Below are positions 46,538 through 55,549 of a DNA stretch of 64,000 nt, piece by piece. Origin of the DNA: CAVPJW01 sp963705525. Its GTDB lineage: Bacteria > Acidobacteriota > Vicinamibacteria > Vicinamibacterales > CAVPJW01. Position 1 is the stretch's first letter, and each line of letters begins with the position of its first letter. The notes below the pieces were generated by a model. That model ran no database searches. It was not told the origin of the DNA and saw only the letters and a list, made by a program, of their open reading frames with translations. The stretch lies in the NCBI GenBank assembly GCA_963705525.1, contig CAVPJW010000004.1, forward strand, positions 868,001 to 932,000. The letters run 5' to 3'. The translations under genes and the position numbers were made by a program.

Positions 46538-48680
46538 ATGGACCGATACGTAGGCCTCCCGTCACTTCCCGAACGCATCAACCGTCTCGACGAGCTCGCC
46601 ACCGACCTCTGGTGGAGCTGGCAGGTTCAGGCGCGTCGGGTCTTCCGGACGCTCGACTACGGCCTGTGGCGGAGCTCGGCCCACAATCCCGTCCACATGC
46701 TGTGGACCATCCCGCGCGAGCGGCTGGATCAGATCGCCACGGATCCCGAGTTCCTCTCGCTGTACGACTCGGCGATCGCCGGCCTCGATTCCGCACGACA
46801 GGCCAAGAACACGTGGGCACGCGAACGATACCCGGAGCTGAACGGGCGACCCATCGCGTACTTCTCGGCTGAGTTCGCCCTCCATCAATCGCTGCCGATC
46901 TATGCCGGCGGTCTCGGTGTGCTCGCCGGTGACCACTGCAAGGAGGCAAGCGATCTGGGTGTGCCGCTCGTCGGTATCGGATTCATGTATCCACAGGGGT
47001 ACTTTCACCAGCACCTGTCGTCCGAAGGCTGGCAGGAAGAGGTCTACGAGCGGATCAACTGGGCCGATACACCCATCGAGCCGGCGACCTCACCCGAGGG
47101 TCAGCCCATCATCACCGCCGTGCCGCTCGGCACGAGGACTGTGCTGGTGGCCGTCTGGCGCGTCCGTCTTGGGCGCGTGACGCTGTATCTCCTCGACACC
47201 GGTCTGGAGGAGAACGCGCCGTGGGACCGCGAACTGTCCGCACGCCTCTACGGCGGCGATCGCGAGACGCGGGTTCAGCAGGAAATCATTCTCGGGATCG
47301 GCGGCGTGCGCGCGCTCCATGCCCTGGGCATCGAGCCTGCCGTGTGGCACCTGAACGAAGGACACGCGTCATTCGTCGCATTGCAGCGGATCCGCGAAGT
47401 CCTGGAGCGCGGCGCGAGCTTCGAGGATGCGCTCACTGAAGTGCGGCGGACGACGGTGTTCACGACGCACACGCCAGTCCCCGCCGGGCACGACGCGTTC
47501 CCCTTTCAGCTGATCGAGACGCACCTTGCCGGATGCTGGGGCGGGCTTGGCGGACACCGCGAGAAATTCCTCGCACTCGGCGAGCACAACAACGGCGCCG
47601 GCGCGGAATTCAACATGACCGCGCTTGCGCTCCGGACCGCAGGGGTGGTGAATGGCGTCAGCCGCGCTCACAGCGAGGTCACACGGCAAATGTGGACCTC
47701 GATCCTGGACGAGGGCTACCAATCGCAGCCCCTCACCTACGTGACCAACGGCGTGCACGTCGCCACCTGGGTCGCCGCCGAGATGGCGCAGCTCTTCGAT
47801 CGACACCTCAGCCCCGCCTGGCGCGATCGCCACGACGAACCGGAATTCTGGGACGGCGTCCTGTCGCTGCCAGACGAGGATCTCTGGACGGTTCGAGGGG
47901 CGCTCCGGCAGTTTCTCTTTGCCTTCATCCGCGACCGCGCGCGTCAGCAATGGACGGCGGGGCAGGTGAGCGCGGCGAGCGTCGTGGCCTCGGGAACGCT
48001 CCTGGACCCCTCGGCCCTCACGCTGGGCTTCGCGCGTCGCTTTGCGGGTTACAAGCGGCCCGACCTCGTCTTCCGCGACCCGAACCGCCTGGCGCGGATC
48101 CTCAACGCGCCGGGGCGTCCCATGCAGATCGTCTTCGCGGGCAAGTCACACCCCGCCGATGACGTCGGGCAAGCACCATCTTCAGCGCGTCTACAAGCTG
48201 GCGATGGACCCGATGTTCGCGGGGCGGATCGCTTTCGTGGACGACTACGACCTCCACGTGGCCCATTTCCTGGTGCAGGGCTGCGACGTCTGGATGAACA
48301 CGCCGCGGAAGCCCCTCGAAGCAAGCGGCACCAGCGGCATGAAGGCCGCCATCAACGGCGTGCCCCATTTGAGCGTCGGCGATGGTTGGTGGGCCGAAGG
48401 CTACAACGGGACGAATGGATGGCTGATCGACGGAGGCGTCGGGCCCGAGGACCCCGGCGCACAGGATGCCGCCGACGCCGACTCGCTTTACCGTCTCCTC
48501 GAGGAGCAGGTCGTCCCCACCTTCTACGATCGCGACGCGCAGCAGCTTCCGCGCGCGTGGCTCCGTCTCGTCAAGGAAGCGATCCGCACGGTGACGCCAC
48601 ATTTCTGCACGCGCCGGATGGTCAAGCAGTACGTCGAGCGCATGTACGTCCCTGCCATCAGACAGGCGGTCACGAAGTAA
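46538..48680 (+). CDS. glgP: Alpha-glucan (glycogen) phosphorylase, one-base frameshift
   Basis: The protein is ~713 residues, of the shorter GT35 form (start MDRYVGLPSLPERINRLDELATDLWWSW, the DUF3417 block). It releases glucose 1-phosphate from alpha-1,4-glucans. Features in order: GGLGVLAGDHCKEASDLGVPL, EGHASFVALQRI, TTHTPVPAGHDAF, NGVSRAHSEV, FAGKSHPADD and, after the break, VDVWMNTPRKP-like WMNTPRKPLEASGTSGMKAAINGV with the PLP Lys in GTSGMKAA. A GGG at 48167-48169 has one G too many; removing it joins DDVG to KHHLQRVYKLAMD. The reading without correction would run on into the next gene. Confidence 0.88.
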
Positions 48681-48730
48681 GCAGCCGGGCGCGCTTGCTG
48701 GCAGCGATGGGAGGGGCTAAGATCACTCGA

Positions 48731-49189
48731 ATGCCCCGAAAGTCGACGGTCAAATCGCGGTGCGCCCTGTGCGGTGCCAAGGAAATCTCCGAGCCCCGCG
48801 GAGAAGAGCGGTACTGCCGCGACTGCTGGGACAAGAAGATTGCCGTCGAGGAAATCGTCGCGCGCGAATTCGCGCTGAAGCGCTACATCCGTGCGCACAG
48901 CGCCGAGAAATACCTGATCTATCACTCGACCATCAAGCGGCCATGCGGACAGCTCATCGTCGTCGACGATGGATACGACTTGTTTCTGACGATCATGCTG
49001 TACCCGAACTTCGGCTGGGATGAAGGTGCGTACCACCTCGAGGGCGACCCGGAGGGCCGGACATTCGCCGAGATTCTCGTCGACGTTGTGGCGACCGAAG
49101 TCATCGAACCTTGGGGCGGCGGCAAGTGGCATCTCGAAATCTTCAGGTCCGTCAACCCGGAGCCCGAAGACTGGAACGGCGAAATGTGA
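48731..49189 (+). CDS. Zinc-ribbon-like protein of unknown function
   Basis: 152 residues from ATG 48731. The N-terminus has CALCGAKE ... RYCRDCW, two C-x2-C pairs (residues ~14-17 and ~31-34) that fit a zinc ribbon. The rest is an alpha/beta domain with repeated acidic and aromatic clusters (LIVVDDGYDLFLTIMLYPNFGWDEGAYHLEGDPEGRTFAEIL, EVIEPWGGGKWHLEIF). I do not recognise the family. An uncorrected reading from the phosphorylase gene reaches it in frame, but it is a separate gene, with GGGAGGGG 14 bp before the ATG. Confidence 0.65.
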   Translation: MPRKSTVKSRCALCGAKEISEPRGEERYCRDCWDKKIAVEEIVAREFALKRYIRAHSAEKYLIYHSTIKRPCGQLIVVDDGYDLFLTIMLYPNFGWDEGAYHLEGDPEGRTFAEILVDVVATEVIEPWGGGKWHLEIFRSVNPEPEDWNGEM

Positions 49190-49195
49190 GGGTTG

Positions 49196-49201
49196 TATAA
49201 T
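49196..49201 (+). promoter_or_regulatory. -10 box of the 145-residue secreted protein gene
   Basis: A perfect TATAAT lies 18 bp before the ATG at 49220, with CGGAGG between. No good -35 box is visible at 17 bp. The transcript would have a leader of roughly a dozen bases. Confidence 0.45.
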
Positions 49202-49219
49202 CTGCCCGGAGGCATCCCC

Positions 49220-49657
49220 ATGAATCGGTTGATCCAGGCGACGGCTGTTCTGGTGCTGTCGGCCGGCCTGCTCCCGTCCCCAGCGGCGGCCCAGGCCCCC
49301 GCGCCGGCGACCCCGTCGGCACCCACGAAGTTCGTTCCCCCGATCAGAGGTCAGGCGGACCTTGGCTACGTCAAGCCGGTGACCAAGCGCGTCAAGGACG
49401 AAGTCGTGACGACCATCAAGGTCAAGAACCTGTCACTCGGCTCGATCGCCGGCCTCAAGATTGCGGAATTCTGGTGGGACAAGGCAGGCAATCCGGTGAC
49501 CGGGAGCGAGGATCGGCTGAAGAAGCCGCTCCTGCCGAACGAAGTGGCCACGCTGACACTCAGGACGCCCTTCAACCCGAAGATGGACCGGAACAACTAC
49601 ACGTTTACGCACGCGAACGGGTCCATCAAGACCAAGCTGCTGCCAGCCATCAACTGA
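49220..49657 (+). CDS. Small secreted protein, unknown function
   Basis: 145 residues. A signal peptide (LIQATAVLVLSAGLLPSPAAAQ) is followed by a short Pro/Ala linker and a beta-rich domain (GYVKPVTKRVKDEVVTTIKVKNLSLGSIAGLKIAEFWWDK, PNEVATLTLRTPFNPKMDRNNYTFTHANG). This looks like an immunoglobulin-like or FxLD-type sandwich. It probably lies in the periplasm. It has its own promoter box and a terminator 27 bp after the stop, so it is likely a single-gene unit. Confidence 0.65.
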   Translation: MNRLIQATAVLVLSAGLLPSPAAAQAPAPATPSAPTKFVPPIRGQADLGYVKPVTKRVKDEVVTTIKVKNLSLGSIAGLKIAEFWWDKAGNPVTGSEDRLKKPLLPNEVATLTLRTPFNPKMDRNNYTFTHANGSIKTKLLPAIN

Positions 49658-49683
49658 CGGCGACGCACGAAACAACTCGAGAT

Positions 49684-49715
49684 CCGAGCCGCTCGACGGC
49701 GGCTCGGGTCTTTTT
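49684..49715 (+). terminator. Rho-independent terminator
   Basis: An 8-bp stem CCGAGCCG / CGGCTCGG with an 8-base loop is followed by GTCTTTTT. It ends the 145-residue protein gene. Confidence 0.8.
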
Positions 49716-49726
49716 GTGTACAGGAA

Positions 49727-50122
49727 TTACTTGCCGGCGATCCGCTCGGCGATCGCGCCCGCCACAGGCATCTTCCAGCGCTCGCCGTTGTAGGCCTTGA
49801 TCATGCAGATGAGCCAGACCAGAAAGCCGCCGAGCAGCACCAGTTCGGACACGCCCATCAGCACCTGGAAACCGGCTGACGAGACGAACAACATGACGAA
49901 GCTGGCCAGGATGAGGAAGACGCCGACCGCGCTCAACCCGCCAAACGCCACGACGGCCTGCATCGCGTGAAACCTGACGTAGCGGCTCTCCTCTTCGAGG
50001 ATTAGAAACAGGACGCCGGTCACCCACCAGCCCAGATACGCGAGCATGGCAGCGACGTTCGCGTCCAGGCCGACGGTGGTACCCTCCGGAGACGCTGGAG
50101 GTACGGAGGGCTCAGTGGACAC
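49727..50122 (-). CDS. DUF4870-like small membrane protein
   Basis: About 131 residues from GTG 50122 (an ATG at 50167 would add 15 residues overlapping the previous gene). Three to four helices are visible: MLAYLGWWVTGVLFLILEEE, VVAFGGLSAVGVFLILASFVMLFV and LVLLGGFLVWLICMIKAY, with the pattern SRYVRFHAMQA typical of DUF4870 proteins. Role unknown, inner membrane. It starts inside the 3' end of the PrcB-domain gene, so the two are coupled. Confidence 0.72.
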   Translation of the reverse strand: MSTEPSVPPASPEGTTVGLDANVAAMLAYLGWWVTGVLFLILEEESRYVRFHAMQAVVAFGGLSAVGVFLILASFVMLFVSSAGFQVLMGVSELVLLGGFLVWLICMIKAYNGERWKMPVAGAIAERIAGK

Positions 50123-50534
50123 GAGGCGCCGCCGGATCCACGCGCTCGAATGTGACGGCTCCGGCATGCACTGGAACGGTCACGATATGGCAGGGTGACG
50201 TGAGGACCTGCGCGGTGACATTGCCCGCGCCGGGCCGCGTTTCCGTGTACTCGACGACAAGGCCGTCGGTCTCGCTGCGCACGCGTCGGATCTCCACCGC
50301 GTAACCGCCTGTCGGCTGGCTTCCCATGAACACGCCCAGGACCATGGACTGGCTGAAATCCACATCTGGCGGTGGCTTCATCGGCGCATGCTCTTTCCAG
50401 AGCGCGCGCCAGTCCTCTCCGGTTTTCACCACGACCTGCCTGGCCTGATCGACGCCGCTCTGGGAGCTTCGAGATATGGTGGTCATCGAGAGAGCCGCCT
50501 GGGCGAGCAGCAAAGCCGCGATCAGCCGCGTCAC
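50112..50534 (-). CDS. PrcB-like C-terminal domain protein, exported
   Basis: 140 residues. A signal-like start (RLIAALLLAQAALSMTTIS) precedes a PrcB C-terminal-type domain: VVVKTGEDWRALWKEH, VDFSQSMVLGVFMGSQPTGGYAVEIRRV and CHIVTVPVHAGAVTF. In spirochaetes such a domain belongs to a protease complex (PrcB); elsewhere it is a small envelope domain of unknown role. Its ATG overlaps the stop of the VWFA-related gene upstream (4 bp), so they form one operon. Confidence 0.72.
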   Translation of the reverse strand: MTRLIAALLLAQAALSMTTISRSSQSGVDQARQVVVKTGEDWRALWKEHAPMKPPPDVDFSQSMVLGVFMGSQPTGGYAVEIRRVRSETDGLVVEYTETRPGAGNVTAQVLTSPCHIVTVPVHAGAVTFERVDPAAPRVH

Positions 50535-52609
50535 GACTGCACCCTGAATTGAATCTGACGCGTCGCCGTTTGAGGATTGCCCAGGCGAGACGTCGCTTCG
50601 ACCTTCAGTACGTACGAGCCTGGAGCCAGGTCCTTCAACGGAACCCGGGTTGCATACCCAAACCCGCCGCGCGAGCCGCCGAGCTCGCTGCTGGCGCGCT
50701 GCTCCGCATTCTTGAAGACCACGCGTCCGTCATCGGTGAGCACGCTGCTCACGATGTCCACCTGGTGAGGCGTCTTGACTTCATTGTCGTACACCTCGGC
50801 AAAGACCGCCAGCTCGTCGCTGGTTCTGAACTCTCGTGCCGTCGTCGGCACGGCCGGCAGGAAATCCTTCAGCTGATCGACCCGTGCCGTCGGCACCTGG
50901 TTTCGTTCGGCCGATGCCAGCACCACCCCGCTCATCGAGAACGGCTGCTTCCCGAAATCCGGGACGTCGAGATCGTAGAACACGCTCCCGAGCGTGCCTC
51001 CTCCTACTTCCCGAGCGGCGACGCGCAGCTGATACCGACCGGGCGGCACGTCGATCTTCGAGACGATCCGAAACCCGGTCTGGAGCAGTCGCGCTCGCGT
51101 CTCGGGCTTCAGACCCATCGTCAGGGCGCTGTGATCGACGCCCTGAATCTTACCCTTCGAGTCGATCGCGACGACCGAGAGCTCGAGCACATCCTCGAAC
51201 TTCCCTTCCTTTTCGGCGAACTTGAACGCGCGGCCGTCGGCCTCGACCGCGATGGCGATCGACGCATTCGGCGCGGGTCCCTTGAACGCCGTGGCATTCA
51301 CACGCAGCGTAAGGCCGCTCGACTGCAGCGGGCTGTTCAAGGCCTCCTTGACTTCCGGCGACCCCTTCGCGGCGTCGGCTTCTTTCGTGGTGGGTTTTCC
51401 ACGCGGGGCCACGTACCCTTTGCGGGCGCGTACCTTCACACCCGGCCGGTTGACCTGCACCTCGATCTTTCGGAATTTGCCGTCGCGCTTGTCGTTCGTC
51501 GGATAGTAGCCGAGCACGTAGTACGAGCTGTTCTCGCGCACGACCCGTTCGAACGCGTCGGGAAAGTCGTTGGTGTTGACGACCGCAAATCCCCCGGTTT
51601 CATCCGAGAGCACTCGGAGACTGTCTTGCGAGATCCGCAACTCGTCCTGGAGCGACGGGAATCCAATCAGCTGGTTGGGATCGTCGGGCAACCCTGCCAT
51701 CTCCACGGCGAGATCGCCCAGGTTGGTCAGGCCTCTCGGATCGATGCCGTAGATGTTGACGTTCGACCGCGTCGCGGCCGAAATCGTGTCGCGGACGTCG
51801 TCGAGCAGCGTCAGCGCGTAGCGGCTGTTGAAGTAGTCGTGAATGTCGTAGTCGATGCCCTCGCTGATGTACAGCAGCGCCTTGCGTCGCCCTCTGACGC
51901 CCGCCATGGCATCGGCGAGATTCTTCAAGGACTGGATCGTGGAGCGCGCCTGGAAGCCGCGCTCCGAGTCGAGGGGATCGTTCAATTTCGCGCCACCCTG
52001 GCGAAGGTCCATGTTGCGCTGATACGCATCCATCTTCTCCAGCGTTGCCGATCGGAGCTTCTGCCCCATGAACTTGTCGATCGCCGACAGGAGAAGCCGC
52101 CTGCTGGACGTGAAGTCCTGTGCCGCGTCGGATCGTCCGCTGATGTGCACGACCGCGGCAAGATCGTTGGCGCCCAGATAGCGCTCGACGAACCGCCGCG
52201 CCGCCGCTTTCACCAGCGCCGAGCGGAGCGCGTCGGTTTGCAGGTCGTCGAGGACGATGAGATAGATGCGCCCCTGGAAGGGTTCGGAATTCGTCTGCAC
52301 GTCCGGTTCGATCGGCTGGGCGGCAAAGAGCGGCCGATCTGCGCGCTCGACTGGAATGTCCACCAGCGAATAGAGCGACACCTCCTGGGGCTTCCCGTCC
52401 TCGAGAATCTTGAAATCGTCCTTCTTGAGATCGCGCACGAAATTCCCCTGGTCGTCCACCACGAGCGCGTCGACTTCGACGTAATTCACTTCGAGCTTGA
52501 AGACGACCGGCGGCTGATCCGATACAGGGGCCTGGCTGGCTTGCTGCCCTGACAGCGAGCGGATGAGGGCAAGGGCTCCAATTGAGATCAGCAGTGCATG
52601 CTTGCGCAT
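50531..52609 (-). CDS. VWFA-related acidobacterial domain protein
   Basis: 692 residues; ATG 52609 gives a clear signal peptide (MRKHALLISIGALALIRSLSG). Family blocks: VFKLEVNYVEVDALVVDDQGNFVRDLKKDDFKILEDGKPQ, the VWFA-like core IYLIVLDDLQTDALRSALVKAA (incomplete MIDAS: LDDLQT rather than DxSxS), YISEGIDYD, and GGFAVVNTNDFPDAFERVVRENSSYYVLGYYPTN, a combination typical of TIGR03436-type proteins. A beta-sandwich tail follows. These exported proteins are very common in Acidobacteriota, with no known function. The gene heads a minus-strand operon with the PrcB-like and DUF4870-like genes. Confidence 0.88.
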   Translation of the reverse strand: MRKHALLISIGALALIRSLSGQQASQAPVSDQPPVVFKLEVNYVEVDALVVDDQGNFVRDLKKDDFKILEDGKPQEVSLYSLVDIPVERADRPLFAAQPIEPDVQTNSEPFQGRIYLIVLDDLQTDALRSALVKAAARRFVERYLGANDLAAVVHISGRSDAAQDFTSSRRLLLSAIDKFMGQKLRSATLEKMDAYQRNMDLRQGGAKLNDPLDSERGFQARSTIQSLKNLADAMAGVRGRRKALLYISEGIDYDIHDYFNSRYALTLLDDVRDTISAATRSNVNIYGIDPRGLTNLGDLAVEMAGLPDDPNQLIGFPSLQDELRISQDSLRVLSDETGGFAVVNTNDFPDAFERVVRENSSYYVLGYYPTNDKRDGKFRKIEVQVNRPGVKVRARKGYVAPRGKPTTKEADAAKGSPEVKEALNSPLQSSGLTLRVNATAFKGPAPNASIAIAVEADGRAFKFAEKEGKFEDVLELSVVAIDSKGKIQGVDHSALTMGLKPETRARLLQTGFRIVSKIDVPPGRYQLRVAAREVGGGTLGSVFYDLDVPDFGKQPFSMSGVVLASAERNQVPTARVDQLKDFLPAVPTTAREFRTSDELAVFAEVYDNEVKTPHQVDIVSSVLTDDGRVVFKNAEQRASSELGGSRGGFGYATRVPLKDLAPGSYVLKVEATSRLGNPQTATRQIQFRVQS

Positions 52610-52778
52610 AGAGTTTCCGTGTTCGGGCGGCGCTTTCCTGATTATAGGGCGACTCGACCGCGTTCTCGGGACGGTCCTGCTGGATGGAGCCGCAGGGACG
52701 GCCGCCGAGCCGCGAACGACGTCCAAATCGACAAGTGGTGAACCACCGGCAGGTCTGCCGGCCGCCTGGGTCTTCCCG

Positions 52779-52784
52779 TATACT
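52779..52784 (+). promoter_or_regulatory. Candidate -10 box of a leaderless M24 mRNA
   Basis: TATACT ends 7 bp before the M24 ATG at 52792. A transcript starting at the normal distance would begin on or next to that ATG. No ribosome binding site is evident, which fits a leaderless mRNA. Confidence 0.35.
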
Positions 52785-52791
52785 GGGAGAT

Positions 52792-53973
52792 ATGCCGGTC
52801 GATGTGACTGACGTTCAGAGATTCCTGCGTGCAGAAGGCCTCGACGGCTGGCTTCTCTACGACTTCCACGGTTCCAATCCGATTGCCTCGCGTATCGCCG
52901 GATTGATGGGGTCGCCGGTCATGACCACCCGGCGGTGGTATTACCTGATCCCGGCGGAAGGTGATCCCCGGGGGCTGGTGCACGCGATCGAACGCCACAA
53001 TCTCGACGGGCTTCCGGGAGCGAAGTCGTTGTACTCGTCGCAGCGCCAGCTCGATTGCGGTCTGACGACGCTGCTCAATGGAATCCGCCGCGTGGCGATG
53101 GAGTATTCGCCGGACTGTTCTATTCCCTACGTGTCGCGGGTGGATGGCGGGACCATTGAAGCCGTGCGCAAACGTGGCGCCGAAGTCGTCTCGTCGGCTG
53201 ACCTCGTGCAGCGGTATGAAGCCAGCTGGGACAGTCAGGCGCTTCGTACTCACCGCGACGCCTCCGATCGCCTCTATCGTGTCAAGGATCGCACATTCGA
53301 AACGCTGTTCCAGCGCATCCGCGATCGCGTGCCGACCAACGAGCACGACCTGCAGCAGTGGATGTGGCGCCAGTTCCAGGACGAGGGCCTCGTGAGCGAC
53401 TCGACGCCGGTGGTGGCGGCGCAAGAGCACGCGGGCAATCCTCATTATGTGCCGCCGGCCGAAGGCTCGCGTCCAATTCGCGAAAACGAGCTCGTGCTGC
53501 TCGACCTCTGGGGCAAACTCGGCTCGCCGGGCGCGGTATACGCCGACATCACGTGGGTCGCCTTCACCGGCGCGCAGATCCCCGACACGATTGCGCGCGC
53601 GTTTCTCGCCGTGCGCGATGCGCGCGATACAGCCATTCAGCTGGTTCGCCATGCGGCGAGCACACATCATGAGCTGCGTGGCTGGGAGGTCGATACCGCC
53701 GCGCGCCAGGTGCTCGAAGAGCGCGGATATGGCGGACAGATCCTGCACAGGACCGGCCACAACCTCGGGGAATCCGTGCACGGTAACGGCGTGAACCTCG
53801 ACGACTACGAGACGCACGATACGCGTCGGCTGTCCCCGGGGACGGGTTTTACCATCGAGCCGGGTGTCTATTTCGAGACGTTCGGCGTCCGAACCGAGAT
53901 CAACATGTTCGTGGGCGACGGCGAGGCCGCCGTCACGGGTCCCGCCCAGGACGCCATCGTGCAGCCGGCCTGA
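52792..53973 (+). CDS. M24 family Xaa-Pro aminopeptidase
   Basis: 393 residues. It removes N-terminal residues before proline from peptides, with two metal ions. A creatinase-like N-terminal domain (~1-150) precedes the pita-bread catalytic domain with all five ligands visible: LVLLDLWGK (Asp), VYADITWVAF (Asp), RTGHNLG (His), TIEPGVYF (Glu) and RTEINMFV (Glu). No signal peptide, so it should be cytoplasmic. The ATG is at 52792; the longer upstream frame has no start with a ribosome binding site. Confidence 0.87.
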   Translation: MPVDVTDVQRFLRAEGLDGWLLYDFHGSNPIASRIAGLMGSPVMTTRRWYYLIPAEGDPRGLVHAIERHNLDGLPGAKSLYSSQRQLDCGLTTLLNGIRRVAMEYSPDCSIPYVSRVDGGTIEAVRKRGAEVVSSADLVQRYEASWDSQALRTHRDASDRLYRVKDRTFETLFQRIRDRVPTNEHDLQQWMWRQFQDEGLVSDSTPVVAAQEHAGNPHYVPPAEGSRPIRENELVLLDLWGKLGSPGAVYADITWVAFTGAQIPDTIARAFLAVRDARDTAIQLVRHAASTHHELRGWEVDTAARQVLEERGYGGQILHRTGHNLGESVHGNGVNLDDYETHDTRRLSPGTGFTIEPGVYFETFGVRTEINMFVGDGEAAVTGPAQDAIVQPA

Positions 53974-54024
53974 CGTTCAGGAAAGACCCGGATCGGGTAA
54001 TCGCAGGGGTGTTTGGAGGATTTG

Positions 54025-55548
54025 ATGTCTACGCGAAGAACGACGCTCTTTTACATGCTGCTTGTAGCGGTCGCATCACTGGTCGTCGGGATGGTGATTG
54101 CATCGCGTCTCGACCTGTCGCCGAATTCGTCCGCTCAGACTCTTGGCGTGGCGCCGCCAGCGAACACGGCGCCCATCACGGGGCCGCTCGACGCCCAGAC
54201 ATTCCGGACCATCGCGAAGTCGCAGACGCCCATCGTCGTCAACATCCGGACCGAGTCGCGGCAGCGGACCCAGGACCTGACCGAGTTTTTTGGCGGGCAG
54301 GACGACCTGTTCCGGCGGTTCTTTGGCATGCCTGACAACCGATCGCGTCCGCACGACCAGGTCGCGGTCGCGGCCGGCACGGGCTTCATCATCGACAAGG
54401 CCGGACTCATCCTCACCAACAACCATGTTGTCGAGGGCGCCAACAAGATCGTCGTCTCGCTCTACGGAGAGGACGCGGATCAGGAGTACTCGGCCCGTGT
54501 CGTGGGCCGCGATCCGCTGACCGACAGCGCCTTGATCGAGCTGACCGAAAAGCCGAATCACACGCTGCCCGAAGCGAAGTTTGGCGACTCGTCCATCGTG
54601 CAGCCGGGCGACTGGGTCATGGCCATCGGCAACCCATTCGGCCTCGCCCACACCGTATCGGTTGGCGTCATCAGCGCCCTCGAGCGGCCGTTCCCCGTCT
54701 CGGACGGACGATCGCAGCAGATGCTCCAGACCGACGCCGCGATCAACCCGGGAAATTCCGGAGGTCCGCTGCTCAATCTTCGCGGGGAGGTCATCGGCAT
54801 CAACACGGCGATTTACAGCAACGAGCGAGCGTCCGGCAACATCGGCATCGGATTCGCGGTGCCCATCAACACCGTGCGGAGTCTGCTTGGGCAGCTCAAG
54901 ACGGGCAAGGTGACGCGAGGGCGCATCGGCGTTCAGGTACAGGTGGTCTCCCGCGATGTCGTGCAGGATCTCGGCCTGACCGAGCGGAAGGGCGCGCTCG
55001 TGTCATCGGTGGCCGCCGATGGTCCGGCCGCGCAGGCCGGAATCGAGCCCGGTGATGTGATCGTCGAGTTCGCCGGAAAGCCCGTGCCGAACCGAGATGA
55101 TCTCGTCAGGATGGTCACCGAGACCACTCCGGGAACGACGGTACCGGTCAAGGTCATTCGCGACAAGCAGGAGAAATCGCTGAGCATCAAGGTCGACGAG
55201 CTGAATCTCGAAGCCGAGACCGGCGGAGACAGCAGCGACGACCAGGCCGACGACAACAGCGGCGCGGGCTTCGGGATGACGCTCGGCAACCTGACGTCGG
55301 AAACGGCGCGGCGTCTGCGAATGCCGCCCGGCAGCACGGGTGCGGTGATCACCGACGTGGACCCGAACGGATCGGCGGCCCGAGCGCTCCTTCAGCCGGG
55401 CGACGTTATTCTCGAGGTGAACCGGAAGGCAGTGGCCAGCGCGGCCGACGCGAGCCGCGAACTGCAGAAGGTTCAGTCAGGCCGCTCGGCCTTCTTCCTC
55501 ATCTGGCGGCGGGGGCAGGAAATCTTCGTGACCGCGAAGAAGGAGTAG
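54025..55548 (+). CDS. HtrA/DegP-like periplasmic serine protease
   Basis: 507 residues; ATG with GGAGGA 4 bp upstream. The N-terminus has a membrane segment (LFYMLLVAVASLVVGMVIA), so the protein is anchored or exported. The trypsin-like domain (~60-280) carries the triad TNNHVVEGA (His), DPLTDSALIEL (Asp) and NPGNSGGPLL (Ser). Two PDZ domains follow (~290-380 and ~415-505, e.g. LQPGDVILEVNRKAVASAADASREL). HtrA proteins degrade or refold misfolded envelope proteins. The next gene begins 1 bp after its stop, so a shared operon is likely. Confidence 0.93.
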   Translation: MSTRRTTLFYMLLVAVASLVVGMVIASRLDLSPNSSAQTLGVAPPANTAPITGPLDAQTFRTIAKSQTPIVVNIRTESRQRTQDLTEFFGGQDDLFRRFFGMPDNRSRPHDQVAVAAGTGFIIDKAGLILTNNHVVEGANKIVVSLYGEDADQEYSARVVGRDPLTDSALIELTEKPNHTLPEAKFGDSSIVQPGDWVMAIGNPFGLAHTVSVGVISALERPFPVSDGRSQQMLQTDAAINPGNSGGPLLNLRGEVIGINTAIYSNERASGNIGIGFAVPINTVRSLLGQLKTGKVTRGRIGVQVQVVSRDVVQDLGLTERKGALVSSVAADGPAAQAGIEPGDVIVEFAGKPVPNRDDLVRMVTETTPGTTVPVKVIRDKQEKSLSIKVDELNLEAETGGDSSDDQADDNSGAGFGMTLGNLTSETARRLRMPPGSTGAVITDVDPNGSAARALLQPGDVILEVNRKAVASAADASRELQKVQSGRSAFFLIWRRGQEIFVTAKKE

Positions 55549-55549
55549 G

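Noticed and set aside
46475..49189. 904-residue fusion of phosphorylase and zinc-ribbon protein
   Set aside because: The join exists only because of a one-base frameshift near 48168. Correcting it gives a normal phosphorylase stop at 48680 and a separate gene.
50372..52552. 726-residue frame antisense to the VWFA-related gene
   Set aside because: The opposite strand holds a clear signal peptide and family motifs. This frame has none and simply reflects codon bias.
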